DNA of 64,000 bases from Spizellomyces punctatus DAOM BR117. Lineage: Eukaryota > Chytridiomycota > Chytridiomycetes > Spizellomycetales > Spizellomycetaceae. The stretch is taken from positions 482,579-546,578 of the forward strand of contig NW_015971550.1 of assembly GCF_000182565.1 (NCBI RefSeq). Direction: 5' to 3'. Shown in pieces: positions 38,335 to 50,727 of the stretch. A program made the translations under genes and the position numbers. Every line of letters starts with the position of its first letter. The first letter of the stretch is position 1. The notes beneath the pieces were generated by a model. That model ran no database searches. It saw only the letters and a program-made list of their open reading frames with translations, and was not told the origin of the DNA.

Positions 38335-41300
38335 TCACCCCTTCTTGGACATGTATTCTTCAATCTTTTGAACAGGCACTGCTCCCTTGCTCAATTCCCA
38401 TCCAGCTTTGATTTCTGCTACTTCCTCGTCTGTTATGATGAGGATATTCCTGGGGTCGTCGAGAATGGCCTGGGCGTCTTCGTCCGCTGGGGAGCCGCTT
38501 TTTTGGCTGCGTACATGGACACTGAGTTTCCGTCGTTCAGGAGCAGAGAGAGCAATATATGTATCATAAAACTCTAGCAGGCTGTCTTGGGTGACACATT
38601 TGACCTAAATACAAGAAGAGCGTTCAATTCTGATTCACATCAGTCAGTCTTCCATCAGCGACATACCAAATCAGCATCTTCAATGTGCTGCTCAAAATTG
38701 TAGTACCGCGAAGAAACATGAGTCCACAAACGGTGTGACTCTTGTCCCAAGTTCTTATCTTTCTCCAACATTCGCGCGGCTAGGGCTGCTTGATGCTTTG
38801 CATATTCATCTGCTGTCAGTTTGCTAATGACAGACTGTAACGATACGCAGTAGATGAGTAACGGTATGTTATCGAATACGCAGCAAATGTACCAACCCGC
38901 ATAGATGCCAAAAACGAGTTTATCCTGCTCTCGAGGTACGCTGGGTCTTTTTCGCTTTGAATGATCACCCTGAATCCCATTATTCCCGTCGACTTGCGTA
39001 GACCGCTAAACACCATGTAACCTACACGAATTTAGGATTCTCGTTGGTATCCGCACCAGCCCTTGATCGCCGACAGACACTTACCAAGCTGCTCTTTTGT
39101 TCTGAGCTGGTCAAACGCGGGCTCATGCGCAATTTGACTGAACAAGTTCAGCTTTGCTCGTAGTTCTGCATCGGTGAAATCGCCCACCTGAATGTAATAC
39201 TCGATGGCGGAATTGACATTGTCGGCGTTTGGAACATCACGCACATGTATATATGATATGCCTGTAAAAAATAATGCGGTTAACATATGCTTTGAGCTTT
39301 TAACGGATACACATGCGTACCAGGAACTAGAAGCTGCGTGCGCATGGTCTGTGCGCGCTGGAATAGTGGAAGGGCCTTTGGATGGAATGCGTCTTCGACA
39401 ATGGACACCAACTTTAGTGCTTCCTAATTACCCGCAACCAACGACAAATTGTGAATGTTGTTCATGGTTAACGTATCTGACTCTCACAACCTACCTCTTC
39501 TTCAACATTTCCATGCACCAACCCTTCAATGTGCATTTGTTCAAGCAGATGCGGGTAGAATTCTTCCACTTGCTGAGGCGTGATGCCTAGATATCAATGA
39601 TAAGACAAATCGCCCCATTTGCAAACATGAAATCTAGGTATGCCAACCATAAAGTTCAACAAGCTTTTCCTCATGTGTCCACAATTTCTCTTGCGTCAAG
39701 TAGCTGACATAGTAGATTGCATGCTGATGTGGTGATTCCATTGCCCAGTTTTTGTACGATCTGCACACCTATAAAGTCCAGATCTGGGTAAGCGTCATCG
39801 TGCATGCAAGTCAAGCGTATAAACATTACTTGTTCACTAATGAATTTGAATCGTTCAGGATCAGCCTTGAGATTCTTCATTTTTTCCACAATCTTCGTTA
39901 ATAGCGTCGGGAGCTTATCATTGTAACCCGCCAAAACGAGCTAACAAGTATAAAAAACTGAGTATGATGGGTCTAGCAAATGTACTGGCTTCTCGGCTTA
40001 CTTACCACCATGCCGTCCGTGTTGTTGTCCAAACTATATGATAGTCCCGCAACTTCCGCGTAGTAAGAAAATTCATTAAGTGCGTCCTTGAGAAGGTCAG
40101 TATAGAGTCTCGACAGCGTGCAGCTTAGCGGTGAGACATAGGACAACGGGCTTGAAGACAGTGCACGTTTAAATATAAATCATCAGCATTGAGGGCGTCC
40201 AGTATATTCGCACCTCTTCAATTGGAACCAGAGATTTGCCTTGGGAACCCAAAACGTGTCGTCTTTCTTATGCCACATTCGGGTAAGAGGCGTCTCCTTG
40301 ATGATGTGCGCAGATCGCATTTTCTGTTGATCACCAGAAACAAACATCAGAATCTGAAGAGATGACCCATACGAACAGCAAGATCCCAACCTCTTCAACA
40401 TCAAAGCGTCGCACATCAAACTTCTCAGGAATGAACTCGTTTCGGCTTGGTAAATGCAGTTCAGCATTGTGACCGATATTGGCCAGTGCCTTTGCAAATG
40501 TGGGTTAGTCTCGGCTGTAATCACAATTTGCAACAGGCTAATCGTACCTGCTTCAAGCTTTCACTGAAGTCTTCGACTGTATACTCAGTCCCGTACCACT
40601 GCGCTTTTGAGAAATTAGTAGTGTCATGATGCGGAGATACCACAGTCAAACTACAAGGAATCATTCCGCGTAAGTATCACTGCCGTAATATGGCTAACAT
40701 GAGAAACAAGCTCTACCGGAAATTGTCTGGTCGCAGGTAACTAAGACACATGCGAACTTTCTCTGCGTCGTACTGATGCATCAAATAGGGACCCGACAAA
40801 ATGTCTGGAGCATCGTATCTGTGCATGTTTCCAGCAACACGAGACGCGTAGGATGCCGGAGGGGACTTTTCTTTAAAGCGAAATGTCATTTCCGCCAATT
40901 GCTTGCACTACAGTTTTGTGAGCAATGGTAGAGACGTAACAGTCAGCGTGACTGCAGACAGACCTCGTGGTAAATCCAAGGTTGGACCCCATCTTTCACC
41001 ACCATGTTGATATACTGGAAGACGATTGGGACAATTTCCTCGTAATGTTCTAAAGATATATGATTAAACAGCTTAGCGTGTAGTTGATTTGGCCCGTTAC
41101 TCACCGACGCCAGACAAGGTAAGGTCTATCGAGACCTTGAAAAAGTCAAAATTGATGCCACCATGGGTGACTCCAGCGGACAGCGCCAAAGCCCAACCTA
41201 TACACTCCAATGAGATACCTGGATAATATGGCCCAACAGTAAATCTTACCTTTCTTCTTGAGCAGGGAGAGAAGTGACCCTTCACCCTCATGTCCGATCA

Positions 41301-43326
41301 GATGGGCTAGGTACTTACTTGGCTAGAGGCAGCCAGAAACTTCATAAGCAGCAAGCATGAGAGATGATCCCTTGCATTGACAAACGTACTTGGACTTTGT
41401 AGTACGGCTGGGTATCAGGAAATGGGAATGTCAATTCAAGATGACGTAGTTCCTTTACTGGTTTGATCAGCACTTGTTTCTGGTAAAACGGATGATCTTT
41501 AGGTTCGAGCGATACACATGGGTGAGCAAGTACTTCCAATCTCCTACCCCTAGTTCCGCAGCAGTGAGTGGATGTCCTTCAAAGGACGGTACGTCAATGG
41601 CCTTGTTTTGCACCGCGGAAAATTTCTCAACAGCCCATTCAGCTAGCTGATCCAGGGGCTCTGGTGGTAGAGGTACGCGTCAGGAAGAAATTCGAGGGAT
41701 GGCAAAACGATAACGATGACTAACCTTTTCCCAACAATACGAGCTTCATTATATTGGAGCTGTAATACTTGCTGTGGAAGTCTAGCAATATTTTGCGGAT
41801 GTCGAGGCCTTTTGACGCGGGGATGTCTCGTAGAGTCTCCAGATTGCCTACATTAAGTCATAAGTCGATCAATTCGCAACCTTGCGAGGTGTCATCCATT
41901 CACGAGCATTACCGGTTCCAAACTTGCGGTAAGGATGTTTTTCGTTCGACAAGTCTTTCTCAAGTTGATAAACTCGCCAGTTATCGGAATGCAGATTCTT
42001 TTTGTGCTCTAGTAGGTCGGCAACGTTAGCTTTGATCCTCAAATCAATATTCCCACCCACGGCACCGTTCCATACACACCCGAGTCGACCGCATTCATTT
42101 CACGCTCAGTGCAAGATTCGGAGAATAAGGGGCTGATGAAGAACTGAGCGAATCTATACAAAAAAGCGTCAGTAGCGTTCTCCGCGTGATTCTGTCCTTC
42201 TTGACATCAGGCATACCGATCCAGGGCGCCTTCAAAGTGATCGGATGTAACCTCGAAATAATAATCTGCACAGGTTCCACATGAACATCATGTAGCGGAT
42301 ACACCCTTTTATGCAAAAAAGCTCATACTTGTGTTCTCAACTAAAATGAATTGGCAATTAGGAATATGGGAGGAACGAGACGCCCGGGGATTACAGTATT
42401 ATCTCACCAGATGTGAATGCGTTTGAATATCCACCATGTTCAGAAAGATACTATAAAATATGGCACGTCGGGTAAGCAGCAGATTCTACATATTATGAGC
42501 AGGCTTTGCAGCTAGGCTATCCAACCTACTTGATTGTAATCGTTTTCCACTGGATACTACAATTATAAACAAAGAGCATAGTTTATTGGGATGACCCACG
42601 GAAGTTGTGATCCCCGCAAATAGTTTACCTTCTCTGTACCCTATATTGTAGTGAACAGTACACGCAAACATGAGTTCAAATAACATGTGAAACATCAAGG
42701 TTTGTCGGAAGAACGTCACAACTGCAAATCCAAGTTGCCAACGTGATTGCATAATATGCGATTATGTCCACCGGCAACCTTTGTAATATCTGTGACAAGT
42801 ATCTCAGAAGACCCTTCTCTTACCATGAAGACTGGATGTCAAGATTATCGGCCCGAGTTGAAAGACAGAATATGTTAGCGATCGGCTAGAACTGAATCAT
42901 TGCGTGAAACTTGCTCGGCGGGCAGAATCTGGCCATGCTCTATACCAGTACGACCGTACCAATACATTGATTCCAGCATCACCACCAAGCTGCGCTCATT
43001 TACACCAGGATCTGCCGCGATCAGTACATACGCAAGTGTTCGCAAAAATGCGCCAACCCAGCCACATCGTCAGGATCACATAGATGGCCCACATGAACAT
43101 CCAGCGCCGCAGAAGACTTGTCCGTATGTGGGTCAGATATCAATAAAGCTTGGAGGTTGTTTTCAAGTGTGAGCATGCGGTATCCTCTATCATCTTGGTC
43201 GGGTTTGAGAATGTTGTCGAAAATGGAGTATTTTGCACCCTCGGCACTAGCATTTTGGCCAGAAACTGCTTGCGTCGCTTGTGCAATATTTGGGTCTGTT
43301 GGCAAAGAAGGTGTATTGGACACCAT
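38335..43326 (-). CDS. IDE: Insulin-degrading enzyme-like M16 metalloprotease
   Basis: IDE-family insulysins (yeast Ste23, Axl1) cleave peptides inside a closed zinc-dependent chamber. The gene starts at the ATG at 43326 and ends with TGA at 38335. The inverted zinc motif HFCEH is at the end of exon 1, with the third ligand Glu in NAVDSEHKKN. The first nine exons are 43326-43032, 42831-42824, 42640-42629, 42556-42530, 42450-42408, 42340-42329, 42265-42217, 42153-42080 and 42008-41913, with continuous phase. Later exons carry [76 protein letters not shown] and [17 protein letters not shown]. The last exon, encoding [20 protein letters not shown], has a low-similarity acidic C-terminus. Total length is about 1000 residues as expected. 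Internal exon ends past 41913 were not all resolved. Confidence 0.95.
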
Positions 43327-43522
43327 GACGTGAATGACAGCGGATGAAAAAGGTATAGATTGCTCAATTGCTCAAAATGCCGGACGGTTGGCAATTCGTC
43401 ACAGCGTTGGGATGCGAAGGCTTGCACGTGAGCCCCAGGCTGCTGCGTAAGCAGACGCGTCCGTCAGTTGGAAAGCTGCTGTTAACCTTGTGCCGCCGGC
43501 GGTTCTCCAGCAGAACGTCAAA

Positions 43523-44103
43523 ATGGACTTTACAGATTATGAGAGTTTCCGGCCAAATATGAGTCGGGAGGAGATTTTCGACTGGTTTCAACGCCGGTTG
43601 AATCGCCCTCCTGAAGCATATGACATATACAAGGTAAGATATTTGTCTAAAGTCTTCGTTCGTCATATTTAACGGACACTTTTGAACAGGTTGCCAAAGA
43701 CTTTTATCAGCTGGGTGCATATTCAAGGGCCTTGGTCTGCCTTCAGCAGTATGTGAGCATTGATTTCAGATCCTGTCTAAATAAATTGCTCGAGTTCCCG
43801 GCGGATCAAGCGTTGGCTGACCCTCGATCTGCAGATAACGCTTCCTGGCGCGTCTATTCCAGGCCGCCATCTGTTAGGGTACTGTTTTCTTAATCTTGGT
43901 GAGATTGAAAAAGCATTAAGAGAGTTCAAGAAATGCGTAAAAGGCATGTGGTCGCCAGGTTTTTATGTGGACCTAAATCATCTGACAGTTGGAGCCGTTG
44001 CATAGAGGGATACCATGACGATTGGCAACTCGTCGTCGAATTGACAATGGAGATGGAGTCAAAGCGACGAAGGGAACAGGACATGGGCGCAATCCAGGTG
44101 TAA
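43523..44103 (+). CDS. Small TPR-like protein, 126 aa
   Basis: Four exons (43523-43633, 43690-43752, 43835-43943, 44006-44103) sum to 127 codons. The protein begins MDFTDYESFRPNMSREEIF and contains two helix-turn-helix pairs typical of tetratricopeptide repeats: AKDFYQLGAYSRALVCLQQYI and LLGYCFLNLGEIEKALREFKK. It ends with a charged helix (MESKRRREQDMG). No further family could be named. The third intron (43944-44005) needs a GC donor (AAAG|GCATGT) to keep the frame into EGYHDDWQLVVEL. It is divergent from the IDE gene with only 196 bp between start codons, so the two probably share a promoter. Its stop is 235 bp from the bZIP gene's stop. Confidence 0.75.
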
Positions 44104-44338
44104 ACCAACGAGACGGTGAATAAAGAGCACTCGCTGTACCGAACTATTTCTTTGCAAAATTGTCGTACGAACAAGTACAAGATACAATGGGTTAATTACC
44201 ACAAGTATTGCTTCGAATAGGTGAGACCATATTTCCGCACAAGCGGAACCGGTTTCCAAAACCGCCTCACCTACGAGCCACCACATACACCCAATACAAT
44301 CACCAATTAAACAATAAGCATTTTTAAATCTGCCCCTT

Positions 44339-45844
44339 CTACGACGACATTGTCTGCCCACCTTCTCCCGGAACACCCCCACCAGCAGGAGCTGCACCCT
44401 GCATAAAGAATGGAACCATTGCAGGGTTAACCGCTGCTGAAGAACCGTCCTTTTCGGTTTGTCCATCAGTTCCTTGGTCTTTTATTCCAGCTTCCCCAGC
44501 GTTACCCACAGGGGGTTGCTGAGGCTGTTGAGCTGAAGCTTGCTGTTGCTCACCCCACAAGCCGGCCGCCATCCTTGCAAATAGCTGCGCGGCGTTCATT
44601 GCGTTCAAACCAGCTCCAGCCAGGTTCATTCCGGCAGCAGGCGGTGCACCCGGAATTAGAGAGGACAAGAGAAGTTCACGCTCTCTGTCGCTCGCGGCCC
44701 TGTACAGATTTTCGCGTTCGGCATCCCAGAATGACATTCGAGTCTTCAAGTCTTCCAAAGCGTTGCTGGTTGTGGAATTCCCAGCTTGATCCAAGGATGC
44801 TGCCGTATTAGGCGGTTGAGCATGTCGAGAAGATGGCGACGACGCTCGCGACAAAGCAAGCAGATCATGAGCAATATCGGTCGGAGAAACTGGGCCGTTT
44901 GCCGCATTACCACTTGCTGCTGCCATGCGCGGATTCAACGAGGCCAGCATTGAGAGGTCGCCGAACGGTGTGGCAGGCAGTGCTCCCGCGGTTGCCTCCA
45001 TGTCGTTTCCTGACGTTGGGTTGCCTGAAGCGGCTCCGGGCTTAGTACCCGTTGCGGTTGAGGTGGCGTCAGAGGAGCTGGTCGATCCGCTGATATCCAT
45101 GGCACCTCCAGCGGCATTGCCAGCAATGTCGTTTGAGGCAGCCTTGGCAGTAGCGCCATCGGCTTCATCTGAGGCTTTCGCGGTTCCATCCGCATCAGCA
45201 TCCATTGCTTGTGCTTCGGTTGCTTTTCCCTCGCCCTCTCCTGTGCTTACTCCACCTGCAGCTTCCCCTTCAGCTCCAGCGGGATTGCTTCCATTGCGCC
45301 CACCAACGTCATTCCAAAGAGTCCAAGCCATTTCTCTCAGTCGTCTGTTTTCAGTTTGACTCTGACGAACCTCCATCCGAAGTGCTTCAACAGCTCTGTA
45401 AATCTCTTCCCTCTCCCTCCACCATAATTCCCTCTCGCGAACCCACACATCTCTCTCCGCGCTCAATCTGTCAACTATCATCTGGAAGTCGCGGCATTGT
45501 TGTTCTGTTTTTTGTAGGAGCGCGTCCTTGGATATAAGGGATTGGACTTTGGCTTCAAGGTCTTTAATATAATTCTTGCGTCGTTCACGAAAGTTGCGTT
45601 GTGCTTCACGATTTTGTTGGGCCCGACGCGCAGTAACTCGTGAAGGGGCCTTTCCGCCACCAGGTTCCCGGTCATCATAGTCGGCCGAGTTGGAAGAGAG
45701 ATTTCCCGAGTCGTCCGGCTTTGGTTGGAGTGACGTCGTCTTGGAATTGCTACTCCCGGGCATATGAAGCCCAGAAGCACCCGGGCCGCTGAGACCAACT
45801 GGTGGGGCTGGGGGTAATGCAGTAGGAGTCGCGTAAGCGCTCAT
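44339..45844 (-). CDS. bZIP transcription factor, AP-1/Yap-like
   Basis: A single 501-codon frame without introns, unlike most neighbours. The basic region is ARRAQQNREAQRNFRERRKNY, with the NxxAQxxFR core that fungal Yap/Pap1 factors use to read TTAC half-sites (NREAQRNFR here). The leucine zipper continues DLEAKVQSLISKDALL and into a long coiled coil (RLSAERDVWVRERELWWRERE). The remainder is alanine-, glycine-, serine- and threonine-rich with Q/P runs, probably activation or disordered region. The cysteine-rich domains that make Yap1 redox-sensitive are not seen. The start at 45844 is the first ATG of the frame. It is divergent from SEC5. Confidence 0.88.
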   Translation of the reverse strand: MSAYATPTALPPAPPVGLSGPGASGLHMPGSSNSKTTSLQPKPDDSGNLSSNSADYDDREPGGGKAPSRVTARRAQQNREAQRNFRERRKNYIKDLEAKVQSLISKDALLQKTEQQCRDFQMIVDRLSAERDVWVRERELWWREREEIYRAVEALRMEVRQSQTENRRLREMAWTLWNDVGGRNGSNPAGAEGEAAGGVSTGEGEGKATEAQAMDADADGTAKASDEADGATAKAASNDIAGNAAGGAMDISGSTSSSDATSTATGTKPGAASGNPTSGNDMEATAGALPATPFGDLSMLASLNPRMAAASGNAANGPVSPTDIAHDLLALSRASSPSSRHAQPPNTAASLDQAGNSTTSNALEDLKTRMSFWDAERENLYRAASDRERELLLSSLIPGAPPAAGMNLAGAGLNAMNAAQLFARMAAGLWGEQQQASAQQPQQPPVGNAGEAGIKDQGTDGQTEKDGSSAAVNPAMVPFFMQGAAPAGGGVPGEGGQTMSS

Positions 45845-46350
45845 GGCGTTCCTTACGAAACTATTGCCGCTTGGTTATGTAAAGACTAAAGTCCGGTTAA
45901 GGCGACGTGGTCCACGTCTTTGCAGAAGCCGATCGGTCGAGTTTTTGACCAATCTGACTTGCTTCAAAAAGGCGTGCAATGGGGCTGTCGATGGCAAAAG
46001 ACAGTCCCTCAAAAAGCTCTTGCCAATTGCTTTTCAACAGTCGTTGCCCAGAAGAAAGTGTTCGCGATACCTGAGTCAGAAACGTAGCGTCAGCGCGTTG
46101 CTGCAGTTCCGTAAGCGCTTTCCTCGCCTTCTTGCCCAGCGGGAATCAAGTAAGCAGAAGGTCGGGCCATTACGAGAAGCGTACGGAAGGATTTCCTACG
46201 TGTGGCGCATGTTGTTATAGCAACAGATCATATGACCAGCAATTCCGCGCATGTGATGTTTTATTATGTAAGCATTGCACGTGACGGTCGCTGAACAGTC
46301 CGCTGGGGACGACTGAACACGCATTTGCCAACTCATCTGGGACCATAACC
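45845..46350. promoter_or_regulatory. Divergent promoter region, bZIP factor / SEC5
   Basis: 506 bp between two divergent start codons. The ORF at 45843-46220 overlaps the bZIP start antisense and shows no family features. Confidence 0.4.
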
Positions 46351-49300
46351 ATGGCGAGTTCGGCGCGATCGAGCGTCGCTACGCGGAGTGGAGTACCGCA
46401 GCGGGACAGAATTTTCAAAGAGCATGGGACGACAACGACAACGACAACGTCATCAAGTTCGGACGATGAGGATGAACTTGACAATGATGCGGATGACCTG
46501 AAGCGACCGAACGTACGCTGGACGTCCGAAGAGCAGACTGCCAGTACGTCCTATGCTTTGAAGCGCTTTCCGTACTGAGGGTTATCATATGCGAGATCTA
46601 ATAGGAATTTCATAGTATTTTCGTTTTATGGCCTGCAAAATGCATTCCCGCAAACGTGGGGGGAAACACGGGACGAACCTCAAAAAGGACCATCGACCAT
46701 TACCTCGATCATATCAGGGGACGCTTCACCAGCGAGTGCTGATATTCCAACGTTGCCTCACGAAGCAGACACTCCAGTAGATACATCGGACCCACTTGGC
46801 ATCAGGGATTCCATATTAGGGTAGGCATGATCAGAGGGAAGGGCTGCCAACAGCAGGGGTGCTGAAAGCTCACTGAGATTCAGTAACATTTGCTGTAATG
46901 CGCATATAGGCGTGGAAGGCGCGGTCGAGGTCCTCTATCAAGAGTGGAAGCGGAACAATGTAAGCTTCGTGAGCCGAAAGCGTAACCAGAGATTCAAGAC
47001 CTTGCTGACATATTTGAAGATGGAGCGCTGCTGATTACCAGCAGAAAGTTTGACGCAAAGCATTTCCTCCGAGAAGTTCACAAAACCACTTCGTACCGAG
47101 ACCTGGAATTGGGCGCAGACCGCTTACATGCGGCCATCGATCATCGAGAAGATGTTATCAAAAATCTTGTAAAGACGCATTTTGCAAAATTTGTGAGCGC
47201 AAAAAGCACCATAGACTGTAGGTTTGCACGATGGGTATTCTATGGTATGTATGACAGGCACTTATTTTGGCCTCAGCTTTCTACGAGCAAATGCGAACCA
47301 AAAATCTCATTTCGTCTGAGGATTATGGTGTGGCACCATTCGCAAGATCCATTGAAGGTTTGCATACGCTCATCATGATCGCATGCTGGTGTGACATCTC
47401 AAAATTGTATCGCCTTAGCCTTGAAAGTGGATGCTTCAGCACTATATACACCGCTCTTGGAACGGAGACTGAAGGCTGAAAGAATCAGGACAACCTTGAG
47501 CGTGCTAGGTCAATGGAAGTTTTTCTTCAACCTTCCCAGTGTCTTGCAGGGATACCATTCAAAGGTAGCCATCCTGGAATGCGTTGCAGACGATCTGTTC
47601 CATAATGCATTTCTCGCTAGGCCAAATACGACGCGCTTGTGCGAGACTACCAAAAAGGAAAATACCTCATGGAATCGTCATTTGGCCGCAACAGTCAAAG
47701 ACTCGGAGTGAAAGCCACAGGCAAAGAAAAGGATGCCCTTCTTCCCCAAGCCCACCAAAAAGTTTTTGAAAAGGTGTGGAATGAAGCGGAAAACATTGTC
47801 TCTGAATGCCGGCGGGAGCTTTTCCGGCAACTCGGAGAGTCCTGGGTACCATTGGAAAATCAAGAAAGGATAATGACGTAAGTCATCGTCGAGTAATTAG
47901 AAGCTGCTGCCTATTCACTCGAGTATGTAACAACAGATATCTAATCGAGTTGAATGCGGATCCGGATCCTGTTCAGCTGTATGTGGAAAAACAGTATGAA
48001 TGGATTTTAAGTAGATTGAGGCAAGCGTACGATAATCACTTGCGGAATTTGGACGGTACAAACGAGTCCACATTTACGCCAAGTCAAGGCTCTGTGCTAA
48101 TATGTTGGATGCAGATTTAAACAAGTGCCAGGGCGATCGTCCACAGCAGTTTACCGTTAGCCAACTCCGGAAGGCCCTGAATTCTGTCCAGTCACAAGAG
48201 TTTGAAGAAACTTTCGGTCAGGAGAATCCGTTCTGTCATGTTGCTGGATGATGCTCATTCATGGTGAAACTGTTTAGGCTATGACATGAATGTGAAGCTC
48301 TTCCGTATTACTGTTAGCCTTGTGAGGACGCTATGTGATATTCTTGGTGACTGCCTTCCTGATTTCTGGAAACTTTGCCGTATATATTGCGAAGGGCGCC
48401 TGCAAAAGGTAGGGAAAAGGTTGATATGGGCAAGGTAATTAGATTAACTCATTTGTCACTTAGACGCGAACGGCAGATGCCGAACTTGGACAGCAACGCT
48501 CTAAACGTCGTTTAGACGCACGGAAAATGGAGCAATGCCAGAAAAGGATTGCAAATATCATTGATCTCTACTCAATGCTGGTGGCCCGAGCATTCTTCCT
48601 CGACACGCCGCTGGCGGCATTGAAATCCATACCCCAGGAAGAAGACCCGCCTTCACGACCATCGATTGCATCTCCCGGAGAAGGTGAGGCGACAAGTTCT
48701 ACAGCAAGTCCGGAGATTGCTACAATTGTCACTCCGGCTACCGACGCTAGTTCTGCGCAGAGCCCCCTGTCCGTGACCACAAGTGACGCTGGGCCCTCTC
48801 CGGTGACTGCCATTCTACCACCTACCCCAATTTCCTACAAATATTCGACATTCCTTACCGCACACCCGTTGGTAGCTTGTTACTATTTTATCAAAATCAT
48901 GTCGGAATTCGCACAATGCTGCAGTGAAATCAGAGCCATCAAGATCATTGGAGAAGACAAGCTAATACCTCTATTGGGAATGGGAATGGCCAAAATTCAG
49001 CAACGCGCGGTTGAGGTTATCTGTGAACAGCTAGTGGAAGGTGAGTACGGTAACTCCAGTTCTTTCTTTAAACCGTTATTCATTTTCGATACGTTATGTA
49101 TCTCCAGAGTCCCGGGAATTCTACCGTTACGAGGACTGGTCTTTTGAAATTGACAACGCTACTGTGGATATATCGCGGCCGCTGACGACAAATGCCGCTA
49201 TTGCAACGGATTCTACGGCACTTCTTAAGCTTTTCTATCGACTGCACAAGTATGTTATTCGGTGCCTTCACAGAATTGCTTCTGCGCCAGTTATCAGTGG

Positions 49301-50634
49301 TCCGGAGAGAAGCAAGCAGGATTCTCGTGACACGGCTGCATCAGGGATGGACCGAGCTGCAAGTCGCGACAGCCGTTCGCAAACTCTTGAGCCGGAAGTA
49401 TCATCGACTCTAGTTAATCAGATCCGACTAGCTTTCTACGATAGTCAGTACGCAATCCTTGATGGGCTCGAATGGCTAGCCACCGGATGGAAATGCCCAG
49501 CTGTAGCAAGTCCAAGCATGCCGACAGGCGTTGGCGGCATGGTAGGCGACACGCCCGTAAGAGCAATATTGCCTGGGACAGACCTACAGATATCGTCGTT
49601 TGGCGGGGAGGTGAGAGCGGTTATGGGGAACGCCCCAGTGTGGAGAAGAAAAGTAAAAGCGGTCGATGTCCGTCAAACGGTAAGCTTACTGTACGGGTTC
49701 CATCTCCATCGGCGATGACCAATCTGCTTCGTTTCGGATCGTATAGAGCATTCGCGTGATTATCATAATCAGCAATCTTGCCTACATGCGGACGACAGTG
49801 GTGCCAAAACTTGTCGCTCTTTTCCAAGAAAAGTTCAGGGTCACACTTACTTCTGACACAAACGTAAGTGCCCTTGTTTTTGCCACGATTGCGTAAACAA
49901 ATGCAGGGCAAGAACTCATGTTTTGGCATTCATTCTCAAGAACCTTCTTGACATTGTCAACCACTTGGACACATTGTTATTCCATAATTACATGAGAAAA
50001 ATTACTAGGAAGGTTCACGACATTGTCCGACAAGGAATTTTATTTTCGGGGCTTGATTGGAATAGTCTTCCCCATCCCCAAGGTATGTTTGTCTCGACGT
50101 ATGAAAGGTGAAATGCAAATTTACTAATCCTGCTGGATCGCAGAGGTTCGTCCTCATTGCTACCGCGTTCTTTTGACCTTGGTCATGGTGCACGCTGAGA
50201 TCAGTGAGGTGTCACGCCTCCTAGTGCGACGAGTACTCTCCGAACTCTTTTACCATTTAGCTCAGGACCTGCTGTTGACATTCCGAGCGATTGACAAATT
50301 CAGTCCTGGCGGAATGCTCCAAGCTACCCTCGAAACCGAATTCCTCCATCAAACTCTTACAGCATACGAAACGCCTGCCTCTGCTGCACTCCTCACCCTC
50401 ATTTACGACACGCTCGAACGGGGTGTAGATCAACACGAGCTCGCTTTGGCTGAGACGGCACAAGATGGACGTGAGTCGATGAAAGATATGCTGAAAAAGG
50501 TCAAGATGTTTTTGGCCGAGGCAAAGCAGGCAACCGAGGTGGAATTCTCCTGTTTTAGGGAAATTGTTGATGATAGTGAAGGAGAGGAAGACCATGACGG
50601 GGGAGGACATGATGCCGAGGAGGCGTCAAAGTAA
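46351..50634 (+). CDS. SEC5: Exocyst complex subunit SEC5 (EXOC2)
   Basis: Sec5 is a CATCHR-fold subunit of the exocyst, which tethers secretory vesicles to the plasma membrane. The gene runs from the ATG at 46351 through many exons (first two 46351-46543 and 46616-46820) to a TAA ending at 50634. Family blocks are FYGLQNAFPQTWG, KFDAKHFLREVHKTTSYRDL, NLVKTHFAKFVSAKSTID (the hallmark of the Sec5 N-terminal domain), PLLERRLKAERIRTTLSVLG, KFFFNLPSVLQGY and VRDYQKGKYLM. The C-terminal half contains YRYEDWSFEIDN and RVLSELFYHLAQDLLLTFRAID, ending in an acidic tail (DDSEGEEDHDGGG). A serine/proline/threonine-rich insert (about 48640-48840) sits in the middle. Its stop is 93 bp from the convergent NUP43 stop. 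Middle exon boundaries were not all fixed. Confidence 0.92.
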
Positions 50635-50727
50635 AATAAAATATATATAGTGCATAGTGAGGTGTTACAATACAATACTATTCAATGTGAAGCCTCAGAG
50701 CAGAACGTCCACTGGCGAATGTGCCGT

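Noticed and set aside
44925-45359. 144-codon plus-strand ORF rich in Ala, Pro and Ser
   Set aside because: It is the antisense shadow of the bZIP gene's low-complexity region and has no family features.
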